Origin: Annona cherimola
Lineage: Eukaryota; Streptophyta; Magnoliopsida; Magnoliales; Annonaceae
NCBI GenBank assembly: GCA_030490835.1
Contig: CM059971.1
Coordinates: 53,306,012 to 53,370,011, forward strand
Direction of reading: 5' to 3'
DNA: 64,000 bases
The notes below the pieces were generated by a model. The model saw only the letters and a list, made by a program, of their open reading frames with translations, ran no database searches and had not been told where the DNA came from. The translations under genes and the position numbers were made by a program. Shown here one piece after another: positions 31,738 through 44,602 of the stretch (positions are counted from its first letter, which is position 1; every line of letters begins with the position of its first letter).

Positions 31738-34061
31738 TGATAATTGAAAATTAATAATATATTTTGTAGATACATTTCTTAAATTTGATGGGTAATTAAT
31801 CGAGTTTAATGTGAAATTTGTGTTAAAATATATTTTTGGAACAATTGGGTATTAAATATTAACTTTAAGTTATTTAAATAATTTTTATAATTTTTTGGCT
31901 TAAAATTACATTTTATTTGTTGCCATGAAATTAAATGAGCTTGAAATTTTTCAATAACTTGTTGATAAATTTGATAAATTAATAATTTAATTACATTTCT
32001 TATTGCATATTTTTAATCAAGGCCATCCAAGCTGTCAAGAACCATTCAAAGTGTCTAATTAATGTGGGGCCCACCTGGTGAATCACAAATCCAAAGGAAT
32101 CAACGGCTATTTTTGCAGTTGATCTGCACCATCCGAATTCCAGCAATTAATCAACGGCCAAAAATTGACCAAGCACCGCCGATGAAAAATCAGCCATCAT
32201 CCAGCTGTCCAAATTTTCTGCCACCGCCGTTAGTAAATCAGCGTCCAAACCAGATTTTTCACCGTCCATTTAATGCATAAAATCAAACCATGCCAGCCGT
32301 CCATCTATTTTTACTTCAGCAAATCAAAACAAATCGTCACCGTCCATATTACACCCATGCTGTCTAGAAAATCATGCATCATCTGAAGCCGTCCAGACCA
32401 GACAAAATCATCCAGCCATCCAAGCTCCAAACCTAGACAGATCACGTGATCAGCAGCGAAAATCCAGCCTCCATTAATTCCCGCCGTCAAGATTAAACCA
32501 TCCAGCTGTTCATTAAGGCCCACCAGATCACCAGAAAATTAACGGCCTGAATTTCTTTCATCCAGGAAAATTCTAACCGTCCAGTTAATGCCGATCACCA
32601 CCTAATTAGATGCATCAATCCACCGTCCAAAAATAATCCAAGAACCAGAATTTTGAACGGCTGTCCAAAAATATTCAGAATCGTCCAGATATTACTTATG
32701 AATCTAAGTTGCCCAATGTAGCCGTTGGATAATACACCGCTCACGCTTTACGCAATTCAAGTCCAGATCTGGGCCGTCCAATATTTACGTAAACAGCAAC
32801 AAATTTCAGCCGTTCATCAAATTTCAGCCGTTCATCATGAAATCCCACGTCCATGAAAATCAGCAGCGTCCAGCCACGTGCTACGCAATTTCACCAACGC
32901 AGCAAAGCAGAGAGTTTCAAACGCCAAAATTCAAACTTATAAATAGGTACTGGAGCAAGGCAGAAAGGAAGATAGAGAATACACACATCAGATTTTCCAT
33001 GGAGGGAGAGAAAAAGAGCAAGGGGTGCAGATGAGTCGGAGAGCATGGGGTAATAGGCGGATTGACGAGTTGCGTGAAGCGGCCGACGCACCATGGGGGC
33101 TTCAAACCAATAAGCTTTTCTATCTCTCTTTCCATTTAATTTGAATTGCATTGTTTAAGATGGGTTTGAATTTTAATTTTATTTTGGACTTAAACATGTT
33201 CGGCTAAGTCCTAAATCTAGGGTTTAGGATGTAGCATGCGTACCATGTAGGGTGGTGTGTGGTTTTAATTTATTTATGATGGATATTGTTGTTAATTTAA
33301 TATCTTGTGATTTTAATGCTTGCTTTATACATGAGCCCATACTTTAGCATGATTTCATATATTAGGTGATGGAATCGAGAGGTGGAAATCTAATATATGA
33401 TAATTAAGATATTAAACTTAGAAATCTAAGACCACGAGAATAGGCATAATGACCTCGAGAAATTTTATGAACAGCCATAGAACTTAATAGATTCTAATTA
33501 ACTTAATCCCATGAGAATATGTGGTTAAGAAAATTAGGGTTCGCATTGTAGGTTTCAAGAGAAGGTGCAATGATAAATTAGGGCTTGTTCTCCTTGCCTT
33601 CGATGAATTCCTGCTAGAGTTGCTTGAGAGTATTAGTTCCATTTTCAAAATTGGAGTCGTTTTTTTTTTTCTCCAGGAAATTGTGCATTGGCTAATTATT
33701 CTCCTCTACGTGGCCAGTAGGTCATTCAAATTGCCGTGTGCTAGAGAAGATTATGGAGGCAGGGGAGGGATTAATAAACAATATTCAGATTAAATAATTA
33801 TACCACTATCTGTTGTAAAAGACACACGTGAAACCCTAGACCCAAGATACTCGCATCCTTATTTTCTACTACCCATTATAGTTTTCAATTTTATTGTCTC
33901 TTCTCACTTTTCCGCTTTTTATTCTATTTTATTTACTTTATTTTCTTTATATTTGGCGCGAAAACGTTTAAAAGCAAAGTTTATAGTTCTGAATTCTTTG
34001 AGGATCGATAATTTATATACTACAATCTACAACCCGTGCACGTGCGGTGAGATTACGAACA
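31738..34061 (+). repeat. 5' LTR of the Athila-like element
   Basis: This 2324-bp LTR carries a TATA box (TATAAATAGG near 32938). A zone at about 32040-32880 has at least eleven CGTCCA hexamers plus CATCCA and TGTCCA variants. It differs from the 3' LTR by about 190 bp present here (about 33596-33775). Frames within it, including a low-complexity Phe/Leu/Ser stretch near 34080-34250, are not considered genes. Confidence 0.93.
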
Positions 34062-34402
34062 AGTATTTTAGCGTCGTTGCCAGGGAATTCGGCGTTGCTT
34101 TAAATTTTATTTTTAGATACTTTCTTTGTTCTTTTCTTTCTGTACTGCTTTCTTTTTTATTTATTCTTTTTCTCTTTCTACTTTCTTTCTCTTGTCTCTA
34201 TTTGTTCTCTTATTTTTCTTTTCTCCCATTCTTATTTGTTTTATCTTTTTTGAATTAGCTGGTTAATTTTTATATACACCCATATACTCGAAGCTTTGCA
34301 AAATAACTGGCTGAAAATCTTTTTGCTGCTGACCTTGAGATTGACCATTCTTTTAGGAGAAGAGTTTGTGAGTATAAAAAGCAGCAATCTTCGCAAGAAA
34401 CC
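34062..34402 (+). other. PBS and leader of the Athila-like element
   Basis: Right after the LTR comes TTAGCGTCGTTGCCAGGGAA (34069-34088), a mutated form of the TGGCGCCGTTGCCGGGGAA block typical of Athila, usually assigned to tRNA-Asp. The rest of the leader is T-rich and noncoding. Confidence 0.8.
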
Positions 34403-35979
34403 ATGACGGACCACAGCAATCAAGTCCTATGACGACAAGAGCAGGAAGAAGGCCAGGTTGAGAACAACGCTCTTCCAAGAAGGGTAACTCTTAGCGATAG
34501 GAACCGCCCAAACTCTCGAGAATTTTGATCATGCATAGTGGAACCGAAAATTGGTGCAAGAAACTTTGAACTCAAACTAGGACTTATCCAAATGATCCAA
34601 CAAGATCAATTTGCAGGATTACCATCTGAAAACCCCATCGTACATATCACTTAGTTCCTGCAGTTGAGCAACAAAATAAAAGTCTAAGGAATTTCATGTG
34701 AGGTAATCCGTCTCCAACTCTTCCCATTTTCTCTTCGTGACAAGGCTAGCGAGTTGTTCTTTTCTATGCCACCCAACACCTTCAATACATGGGATGAACT
34801 CTCTACTGCCTTCCTAAAGAAATTCTTTCCACCCACTAAGACCAGGAAGATCAGGGATGAAATTAATCAATTTGTCCAAAAAGATAGTAAGACCCTCTTC
34901 GATGTGTGGAAAAGAATGAAAGACCTACAGTGCAAGTGTCCACATCACGACATTCCTCAAGGTGATATCATAGAATTTTTTTTCAGTGGACTCGAAAGAC
35001 CAACTCGGAGTGCTGTTAATTCAGCTGCCGGAGGCCGATTCATGCGACTTACCGACGAGGAGGCTCTCGAACTCCTCGATGACTTAGCTCTTTATGACTC
35101 TCAATACGGTGATATTCGAGGACTCTCTCGGCGAGGTAATATATATGATATCGAATCTATGAATTCTCTTCATGCTAAACTTGACCAATTATTGCAGAAA
35201 AAAGAAGGAATCCACAGACCGAGGTGCATCTTCTTCTCGGCAAATTTCATGTGAGATCTGTGGTGTATCATACTACACGTCTGAGTCTAGCTTTGCCATC
35301 CAAGACACCACAAGTGACCAGGCCAATGCTATCAACAACTAGTATGATACTCGCACTTATGTTATCTTTACTCAAATACTTAAACCCCGGATGTAGACAC
35401 TACCTTAATTTCTCTTGGACAAACCAGTCAAATACTCAAAACTATGCTTTAAACAATAAGCTACCTGATTTTCTAAGAAAATCTCTCAACTCGCCATCAT
35501 ATCAAACTCAACCTGCTTTACCCACACTACCTTCAACACAATTCTCTAATCCCTTGATTGATAAGTTATTTGAACGATTGGACTAAATGCAAACCCACAT
35601 TAATTTACTTCAATACCAAATTGCCCAACAAGCCACCACCTCATCCCATAGAGAATAGGAAAAACTCCCTAGCCATCCTGAAGTAAACCCTAAAGAACAA
35701 GTGCAAGCAGTCACTTTGAGGAGCGGAAAGCAACTCAGCCCACCTCAACCATCTCAAATTGACACTAAGAAGGAAGCCGAATAGGTACAAGAGCAAGAAG
35801 AGAAGCCACAACCTGAGCCAGTGGTGGAGAAGCCATATGTCCCGCCACCTCCTTATCAACCTCCTCTTCCCTTCCCTTAGAGGCAAAGACAGGTAAAACT
35901 TCAAAAACATTTCAAGAAATTTATTTCAACACTCAAGAACCTATCAATTAGCGTGCCGTTCATTGACATGATCTCTTAA
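34403..35979 (+). pseudogene. Athila-type gag
   Basis: The likely ATG is at 34403 (MTDHSNQVL, then a frameshift). The capsid-type domain is clear at 34700-35110: FPFSLRDKASELF, NTWDELSTAFLKKFFPPTKT, and CPHHDIPQGDIIEFFFSGL. A C-terminal segment contains AVTLRSGKQLS (about 35716-35750) and a Pro-rich stretch. It then runs into the protease region through FKKFISTLKNLSISVPF and MPTYAKFLKEIL. Gag would form the RNA-packaging particle. Stops at about 34430, 34652, 35252, 35584, 35656, 35782 and 35878 disable it. No zinc knuckle is recognisable. Confidence 0.85.
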
Positions 35980-36633
35980 ATGCCAACTTATGCAAAATTC
36001 CTAAAAGAAATATTGTCCAACAAAAGAACGCTCGAGGAGCACGAAACCATTGCACTCACTGTGGAGTGCAGCGCCATCCTACAAAATAAGCTACCTGAAA
36101 AGCTTAAAGATCCTGAGAGTTTCTCCATTCCTTGTGCTCTTAGGAATGTTCAAATCAGCAAGGCGTTATGTGATCTCGGAGCTAGTGTAAGTCTGATCTC
36201 TCTATCCGTTTGTAAAAAGTTGAATATGGGAGATCCAAAACCCACCTCTATGTCACTCCAACTTGCCGATCGATCAATTAAATTTTCAGTCAGTATTCTT
36301 AAAGACGTACCTCTAAAAATTGGCAAACTGTTCATTCCTGTCGACTTTATAGTCCTTGACATGGAGGAAGACCGCCAAATTCCCATCGTTCTTGGACGAT
36401 CTTTCCTAATTACTACTGAAGCCATCATAGACATCAAGAATGGTCAACTTTCTCTGACAGTTGAAGATGAAAAAGTGGAATTCAACCTCGTCTCAGCCAT
36501 GAAAAACTTCTCTCTCGATAACTCTTGTTTATGGGTTGACGTGGTTAACGAGTCAACAGACAAAGGAACATCAAGTAACCTAACTCAGACGTACGTAAGT
36601 AAAGGAGAAGCTACGAAAAACTTGAATCAATAA
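35980..36633 (+). CDS. Athila-type aspartic protease, open frame fragment
   Basis: A 217-codon frame is open without stops. The N-terminal part (KEILSNKRTLEEHETIALT, ECSAILQNKLPEKLKDP) is the gag-protease junction typical of Athila. The protease carries the active site CDLGASVSLI (about 36168-36197, Asp-Leu-Gly in place of the usual Asp-Ser/Thr-Gly, as is normal in Athila). It also has the flap region KPTSMSLQLADRSIKF and the closing IPIVLGRSFL with IDIKNGQLSLTV. It would cleave the polyprotein, but the upstream reading frame is broken and the ATG at 35980 is only the first Met after a stop. After residue 170 the sequence is poorly conserved. Confidence 0.85.
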   Translation: MPTYAKFLKEILSNKRTLEEHETIALTVECSAILQNKLPEKLKDPESFSIPCALRNVQISKALCDLGASVSLISLSVCKKLNMGDPKPTSMSLQLADRSIKFSVSILKDVPLKIGKLFIPVDFIVLDMEEDRQIPIVLGRSFLITTEAIIDIKNGQLSLTVEDEKVEFNLVSAMKNFSLDNSCLWVDVVNESTDKGTSSNLTQTYVSKGEATKNLNQ

Positions 36634-37855
36634 GTTGTTAAACCTGTGGCAACATTTGAAAGAGGGGGATCAAAACAATAGAAATCTGATGAACAGACGA
36701 GGAAAGCTGACAAATTTGTAACAATTCGTTCTCCTTCTTGTCGTTCTTTTAACACTGATTGCAGCGGTTCAATGGCAGGAAAAATTCTCAAGTAAATATA
36801 GAGGCCAATTCAAAGAATGATGAATGCGAGAAAATCTGGAGGTAAGAAAAAGAATCAGGGAAATGCGAAAGTTAGAGTTGGTTAACATAAGATGATCAAA
36901 CTATAGTCGAGCTAACGACTTAAACCAAGTGCTTTTCGAGAGGCAACCCAAACTTTTTTTTTTTTCAGGAAAGTTTTAGTTTAGTTTTTCTTTTAGTTTC
37001 CTTTATTTTAGAATTTTGATACTTTTTAATTTGGAGTTTTATTAGTTAATTTTCAGAGTTTACTGAGATAGGAAGCACAATCGGATGAAAAGTCGGTTCA
37101 ACTCGCAAAAATAGGGAAGTCAACATCTCACAGTCGTTAAAATTACTAGTCTAATTTTGATATATCTTTTTGATGACATGATTTGCATTGAGGACAATGC
37201 TCGTTTCAAGTGTGGGGTTGAACGCATTGCATTAATTTTCTCTGACTATTTCTTTCACTATCCTAATGATTACAATTTTTGTCACATTTTGATTCATTAC
37301 CCTGATGATTATAATTTTGGTCACATTTTGAAAAAATATTTTAAAAATTCTTGATAATTCTTGCATAAATTTAGATATTAGACTGATTGAGACCCCACTT
37401 TAAACTTTTGTAAGTCTTGTAAGCAAACCAAACTTGGAATTTCAAAATCTTTTAGTTAGGAAAAGAACTGAACCCTATGAGATGTTAAATTTGTTTCTAA
37501 ACATGTATTTGTTGAAAATACTTGAATTTTTGTCCTGAATCACTTGATGAAACTGATATACCTAAGAACCAATTTTATTTTCTTTCAAAATCAAAGTAAT
37601 CCTTTCTAATTTATCAAAGGTTATTTCTAATACATACAATTGTAATTTAAGAAGGTAGTTTTTTCCATATACATGAAAAATCTTATTCTGGTTGAAGAAT
37701 TTCTAAAGCTAAAACTCAATTTAACCTGTCAATTTTTCTTGATGAGCCTATCTTTAAGAGTATAATAGTTGTTTACCCCTACTAAGCCTGAACTTAAATT
37801 TTCTTTTGCTAAACCTCAATTTTCACTTAGTTGAACCAACTTTGAAATTGAATTT
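36634..37855 (+). other. 3' region of the Athila-like element, pol deleted
   Basis: No RT, RNase H or integrase is found. By about 36905 the sequence already matches the Athila region after pol: GAGCTAACGACTTAAACCAA and TTTTCGAGAGGCAACCCAAA, then a T-run. Further on are CATTGAGGACAATGCTCG and TTTCAAGTGTGGGGTTG (about 37185-37218). The deletion therefore falls between about 36640 and 36880. The segment ends at the AATTT target copy (37851-37855). Confidence 0.7.
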
Positions 37856-38178
37856 TGTGATAACCAGACCCAATTAGGATCCATACATGTACATTTGACA
37901 TGTAAACATAATTTATTTATTATTTGATTGATTTGTTAAATTTAGAGCTATTAATTAAGAAAGGTGATTAAATTAATCATCATAACTCAATGTAGGTTCT
38001 TGTGATTAAAATGTCCTAATGAGGGTTAGGAAATGTGGATGTGATGTGAATAATTATCTCATAAATTATGATTTAATTAATGGAGATTATGATGATAATT
38101 ATGAATTTAAGGTGATAAATGTTAGAAAATTCATAACTTGACGCTAACAAGGCGGAATGAGGTGAAATTTGAAAGGTA

Positions 38179-41100
38179 TGTGAAACCCAACCTATGTAGG
38201 ATTCAATTGTATGCATTGAACATATACATGTGATTTATATATGATTAAATGGAATTTTGGATGTTCTTGTGATTTTGTGAATTATTGCAATTAGGGCAAA
38301 GGATTAGAGATAATGATTCAAGTAATCATTATAAGCCGATATGGGACAATGAGATTAAAGTAGTTTGATGGTAATTGAAGCTTACGAATATATCATGAAT
38401 GATTATTTTAAATTATATGGTTTGATTTATGAAAATTTTAATGATAACTATCAAGTTAAGTGGAAAAATACTAAAAAATTCATAACTCAACGCCTGTAAG
38501 GCAGATTCAAGTGAAATTTGAAAGAGAAGTAGATAATGATGGGCTTAATCTTATGGGATTATTGGATTATGAAAATCTCTGATGAAATTAGTGTGATAAT
38601 TAATTGGTTATATTCAAAATTCAAACGTTAACTTCAAGCGGCTATAACTTGAGCTAGAAAAATCGGATTGAGATGAAATTTGAAACGGTTGAATAAAATC
38701 ATGAGATTAATATTTTGGAAGGATTAGATTAGGAAAATTATGCTAAGAAAATTCCTGAATAGAAAAGGTGTATACAGTTGACTTTTACACCCAAAAGTAC
38801 CATGCATTAAAGGTAAATAGTGCATGGATTAAATGCAATTTTTAATGGCCCAAATATGTGTCAAATGCAGGTGAAATGCAGGTTATTTTATGCTTAAATA
38901 TGTGTGGAAATTTGTTGGATATGTTGCTGGAATTAATGAGCTAAGAAAAGAGCTCAAACTAGCATAGCAAGTGTGGCAACCGTGGAACGTCCAAACTAGC
39001 TGCTGTTTGGATTTTTTTGCAATTTTTTATTTATATAATATATGAACCTAAGTAGCTAGTATGCAAGGGTGTATAAATGAGCATTAATTCATGTGGAAAA
39101 ATCCCTGCAAAATCATTAATATCAGCTGCCCATTTAAAGATCAAATAGTGGACAGCAAGAGGTGTCATGCACATGGACGTTTAAGGGTCTTGCTGCTGGA
39201 TTTTTTCTTATTTTTTCATGCTAAATTAATAGCTGAACTAGCTACTAATTCGGTGCATAAATTACCCTTAAATTAAGGCTGCCAAAGTGTGGAAAATTTT
39301 GGCAAAAGGTGGCAGCAAGGGGATGTGCACAATGGATAGCTTGCTGAAGTTGATCTTGAGCAGATTTTTGCTTATGGAAAATATGGTTAAAAATATCAAT
39401 ACTTGGCCACCATTTGGACAGCACATAGGTAGGATTAATGAGAATTTAAACTACCTCAAATCATGCTCGAAGTGGGGTCCACAAGCTGAAAAATCCAGCC
39501 CTTATAAATAGTGGTGGACGACCATGTGAGAGGAGTGTTAGAAAAAACTTTTCTAAGTAACAAACACTCCCACAACTTAGCAGTAGTTCACACCCAAGGG
39601 AACCCCAGCAAGGAGGAAGAAAAAGGGAGGAAAAAGAAAGAAAAAGAAAGGGAAAAAGAAGGAGAAATTAATCTTGAGTTGATTAGGGTTAAGGTTGCAA
39701 CAATCAAGTAAGTATATATGATGAGTTCAACCCTTTGATTCTAAGTTTTCTATCTCAAGTTTTTGGATATGAATTTGATTCATAATTTTTCCTTAAAAGG
39801 TGATTTAATATGCCATTTGATTAAATATTGAATGAGTATTAAGAGACATATATGAATTTCAATGATTTATGAAGTTGGAATGGAGATTAGAATGGAATAT
39901 GGGTTGAAAACCTAACTTGAAATGTCCAAAATATATATGTCAAGTTTCTGTTTTGAATTAGTATCATGTTTAGGCTATGAATCATGTTTTAGTGAAATAT
40001 ATATGTTGATTTAAGCCTAAGATATGAAGTTTAGAAAGAATGGAATTCAAAGTGATGTATACGAACAAATTTCCATGTTTTTGTGACATGCATGTTGTAT
40101 ATGTATTTTTAAGTAAATTATAAATGATTTAGAGGATATATTACTCTAAATTTAGGGTACTTTGAATTACCAAAAGGAATAAATTTATCTTGCCTTAAAT
40201 CTGGAATTTTAGGGCCTAAGTTGGAACATGCAAAATGGGGGGAGAAAGATATCCCATATGTACATGAAAGTTTCTGTTTTGAGAAGAGTTAAATTATGGA
40301 TGTTAAATATATGTTAATACCCTAGATCTGGGTTAGGAAAAGTTGGATTAATTTCTGAAATTTCGGAATTATTAAACTATTTTGGGTTAAGTACCGAAAG
40401 ATACGTTGAAAGTGTGAAAAACGGGTTCCAAAGTTTTTGTTTTGGAGTCCTATGATTAGTGGATTAAAATTCCATAAAAATACCCTAAATAAAGTATTAA
40501 TTAAGGATTCTAATCATGCTAAAATATGGACCAAGTTTATGATTTAGAAAATTTTATGAAATGCATCATATATGTGTTGTGAAATGGGTATATGTGAAAG
40601 GATGGACATGCATAAGTGGTAAATGACTTATGTAAATTGATTATGTGCAAAAATGCATGAAATTATGATAAATTTCGTGAATATACATCTGTTTAGATGC
40701 ATGATGTTAATTTCAAAATTTGGGATTAATCAATGAGGTTTAAGGCAACAACGTGTCTTAAAATGAGCACCGATGTGTAAAATTTTAGAAAATAAATGAA
40801 AAATGGTGTATGGAAGGTAATGAACCTTTAAATAATGATTATTGAATGCTTATTAAGTGATTGAATGATTACCCTACTTATGGGATTAAATATGATGTAT
40901 AATAGCAAATGTAATGTACAAGTATGTGTTGTATATGCATAACGACTTGAGAAGTCAAATGGATTATGTATGTTAATGAAAATGAGTTGGAAAACTAAGT
41001 GGGATGCAAGCAAAAGAAATATATGAATATTATATCATTCTCATATAAGCAAGGGCAAAGAAAAGCCAGACTTAGAAAGCTAAAGTGAGACAGGTAAGCA

Positions 41101-42124
41101 AGCAAATTTCTAAATGATTTTGCTTTCTAAATTATTTTAAATAAATGCAACTTTTGCTCTAATTGTTTTGATGTGATTATTGAAATTATTTCTAATGTAT
41201 TTAAGGATAGTCATTCCTTAGTTAAATATGTATTGAAATGATTCTTTTATTTACAAGATGACCTTGTGAAATTTCTTTGATAAATGTTATGAAAAATAAT
41301 ATTTTATTATGTTCTGAATGAAAAATCATGCTAGCATGTTAAAGATGATTTTTATGAAAGTTTCATGTGCACAAAGTACTAGGTCCACCTGAAAGGTATA
41401 AGCGGACCGATTGTCCCCCTTTGGTGTGGCCAAGTCCCTAAGATAGGCCAAAGGCCGGCGGCTCCCTCCTTGAAATGGGAGAAGACAAGGACGGATGGTC
41501 GCCTAGCTAGCTTCCATCCTATGAAAGACATGTTCACGATTTTATATTGAATTATGCATGTCGTACCTGTGATAGGTACAAGGACTATGTTTTCAAGATA
41601 TACCTTTTCAAAAGGTATAAATTGCTTTCCAAGATATTTTAAATGAAAAATATTGCCTGTAAAATATATAGCTTGCTTATTGAGTTTCGACTCACGTTTT
41701 TGTTTTCCAAACCCATAGACAGGTGAAAGAAAAGACCTGGCAAAGGAGCAAGAGCAGACCATTGAAGAAATGAAAAAACATTATAGGTTTTATGTCATAG
41801 AAAATTTATGTTGAATGGTTGTAAAACACTTTGTTGTTTTATGTTGACATTTATGGATGAAATATACAGTGACATCTGATTTATGAGAAAGTTGGAAATA
41901 TATCATGAATATCATGATTGTTAAGAAAATTATTAGATGAAAATAACCTGTATGTGCATGAGATAAAAAGTGAAAGGAAATGAACTCCTATGGAACATAT
42001 TTAATTGGATAAAAATCCATTAAAACCCGCCGTGTGACAGGGCAACAATCCTGATCATGTTTACCAATCAATAACAATCCCAAGGTAAGGCTCAGGATGT
42101 GACGCTCGGATTTGGAACGCCTCA
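38179..42124 (+). mobile_element. solo gypsy LTR (copy B) inside copy A of the same family
   Basis: This 3946-bp unit begins TGTGAAACCCAACC and ends GATTTGGAACGCCTCA (end mutated from GGCGCCACA). A perfect 5-bp TSD AGGTA flanks it (38174-38178 and 42125-42129). It follows LTR copy C along its whole length, with TATAAATAG near 39503, GTAAGT at 39708-39713, CATAGACAG ending at 41722 and GTGTGACAGGGCAACAAT near 42030. There is no coding content. Confidence 0.92.
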
Positions 42125-43016
42125 AGGTAAGCACATAATGATGTACCCGACCTTATCAATGGATTGGATTATAAAAATTATAATGAGATTAGGGTGATAA
42201 TTATTTATTTTCATCCAAATCCAACAGTTAATTTCAAATGGTCATAACTCAAGCTAGAAAGGTTATTTTGAGATGAAATTTGGCATGAACGGTTAAAACG
42301 ATATGGTAAATCTTATGGATGAGTTAGATTAAGCTAATTATCATGCAAAATTATTAATCACCAAAGGACGAAAGGCATTAACTTTTTCTCCCATAAAGTG
42401 ACATACCCATTAATGAAAAGTCAAGCTAGTTAATGAGGTGATTAATGACTTCAAATGAGGTGGCTTAAGGAGGGATTTTTGGAGGAGTTTTGCATTTTCA
42501 AAAATTCAAAAAATCTATGAAATATCAAGGGTGATAAATGCATGTCCATAGGTTGGATGTGGTAGCCACAAATGGCCAATTGAAGTGGCTACACAAGGGA
42601 CGTGCAACGAGGCTGTTTCGCTTGATTTTTTTTATTTTTCAAATGCTAAAAATTACATGTAATTAGTCTACATGACTAGGGTGATAAATGGCATTGATTT
42701 GAGATGGAATTTGATGGCATCAAATGCCAAAAACCAAGCCACATGTGGACGTGATGGGGTGGACAGCAAGATGGTCAATCTTAAGCAGATTTTTGATAAT
42801 TGAAAATTTTGTTTAAAAGATATTTTACTTGGGTAAAATTTTGACAACACATCAAGGGATAAGTATACATTAACTTACCCTCTAAATAAGACAAGAAAAA
42901 TGATAAGAAAAAATTGATAAATATATATAAGAGAGATGGCACAAGGGACGTCCACTTTGGGTAAAACTTGAGAAGAAGAAAAATCTCAAAGGGGCAGCAG
43001 CAAGGAATGTTTCAAG

Positions 43017-44602
43017 TGTTGGTCCCGAGCTTATGGAAATACCCAAGAGGAGAGGGGTGAATTGGGTAATTAAAAATTCTTTGCTTAAATGGAAACGTCC
43101 AACGACTTAGATTGAGAGAGTGCGGTAGAAAAATAAAACACAAGCAATCAAACCACGTAAAGAGACAACAATATATAGTGGTTCGGGCAACCTTACCTAC
43201 TCCACTCTTCCAAGAACACACTCATTATGTCTTTAGTTTCACTATTGTATTATCAATATAGCTTAGAGCACCCGCTCTCTTCTAGATTCTAGCTCTAACG
43301 GGCATATACAATCTCAACACAAGTAGGTGATGAGTTCCACTCCAATTATACTCTACTTTTCCTTCACTTGGTTTTAGTCTCTAATACCAAACAAAGTGAG
43401 AAAAATAAGTAATTAATAAATAACAAAAGATCTACACGTTACAGATTGTGTAGGTAGATTTGAGTGCGTAGAAGAACTAATAGAAGCAGTTGTGGATGGA
43501 GCAGTACAACTTTCAGTAGTTTAAATGCAAAGTTCTTCTTGAAACTTCTTGTCCATCACTTAATTGCTAGAGAGAGTGGAAGGTGAGCTCATTCAATATT
43601 TTTTCAACTTCATTAACGTTCACTTGATGCTCCTTAAATAATGCGAAGTAAATTCAAACATTTGGTGGTAGGTGGCAAGCATTTAATGCGCCAACGTTCG
43701 AATTTTTCCTACCGTTGCTAGCCAAGTCCCATTTGGAGTCGACTTAGAATGTGATTTCACTCAAGTCGCAGGGTGGAGTCTACTTCGGGAGCGACTTCAG
43801 CCTTCAGCTTCCAACTCAAGTTCCATGCTCGGGTTGACTTGGTCTCTAACTTAACCCAAGTCGCAGGTGGAGTCGACTTCGGATACGACTTCACCAGCCA
43901 TATGTATTGTTGGAACTTCAACACTTTGCTTGTGATCTACATGTTGTGTATGGCCTTCTTTTTTGCTCTTTTCAAGTTCTTGGATCTTCATTTGTTATCA
44001 TTGATATGTATTGTGATGGTTGAGTTGTACAGTACATTAGTTTCTTGAAAGAAATCTTCTTTAGTGGCCTTGATTCATGATTGTCATTTCTTCTTGATTT
44101 TGATTTCCATCTTCTAATAAGAAGTCTTAGAAACAATATAAGTTGCTTTGTAGTTAAGTCACAGGATTGAGTCGACTTGGAGTCCAACTTCACCCAGGTC
44201 GCATACTAGGGTCGACTTGACATGCGACTTCACCTAAGTTGTATGACGGAGTCAACTTGAAGTGAGACTTAACTCTAACATTTTTGAAGTCTATAGCCGA
44301 GGCTCACCCAAGTCGCAGGTGGCGTCAACTTGGGGTTGCGACTTCACCTAAGTCGCATGCTGAGTCGATTTCGGCTGCGACTTTGTCTGTCTCCAAGTCC
44401 CAATTTCAGCTCTGTCGATTTTTGGGCTTTTGAAGTCGATTCTAGAGTCGACTTGAGTATCGACTTGACCTGCTATCTTTTGAACTTTGATTTCATACAC
44501 CTTGGCATCACTTAGCAACCTCATTAGTACTTAAATACTTCTCAAATTGAGTTGTTAATCATCAAAACATGGATCATTCTTAATTTGCCTTAGATTCCAA
44601 CA
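43017..44602 (-). repeat. 3' LTR of copia B
   Basis: A 1586-bp LTR from TGTTGGTCCC to TTCCAACA (plus-strand view). It has two GTCGAC zones (about 43735-43890 and 44165-44465). It is about 100 bp shorter than the 5' LTR. An ATTTAATGCG block near 43681 corresponds to the promoter-proximal dyad of the family, here partly lost. Confidence 0.93.

Noticed and set aside
33953..34258. Phe/Leu/Ser-rich frame at the end of the Athila LTR that looks like a membrane protein
   Set aside because: T-rich LTR end and leader DNA spanning the PBS; hydrophobicity comes from base composition.
35641..35910. Minus-strand frame opposite the Athila gag C-terminus
   Set aside because: Antisense shadow of the Pro-rich gag/protease linker.
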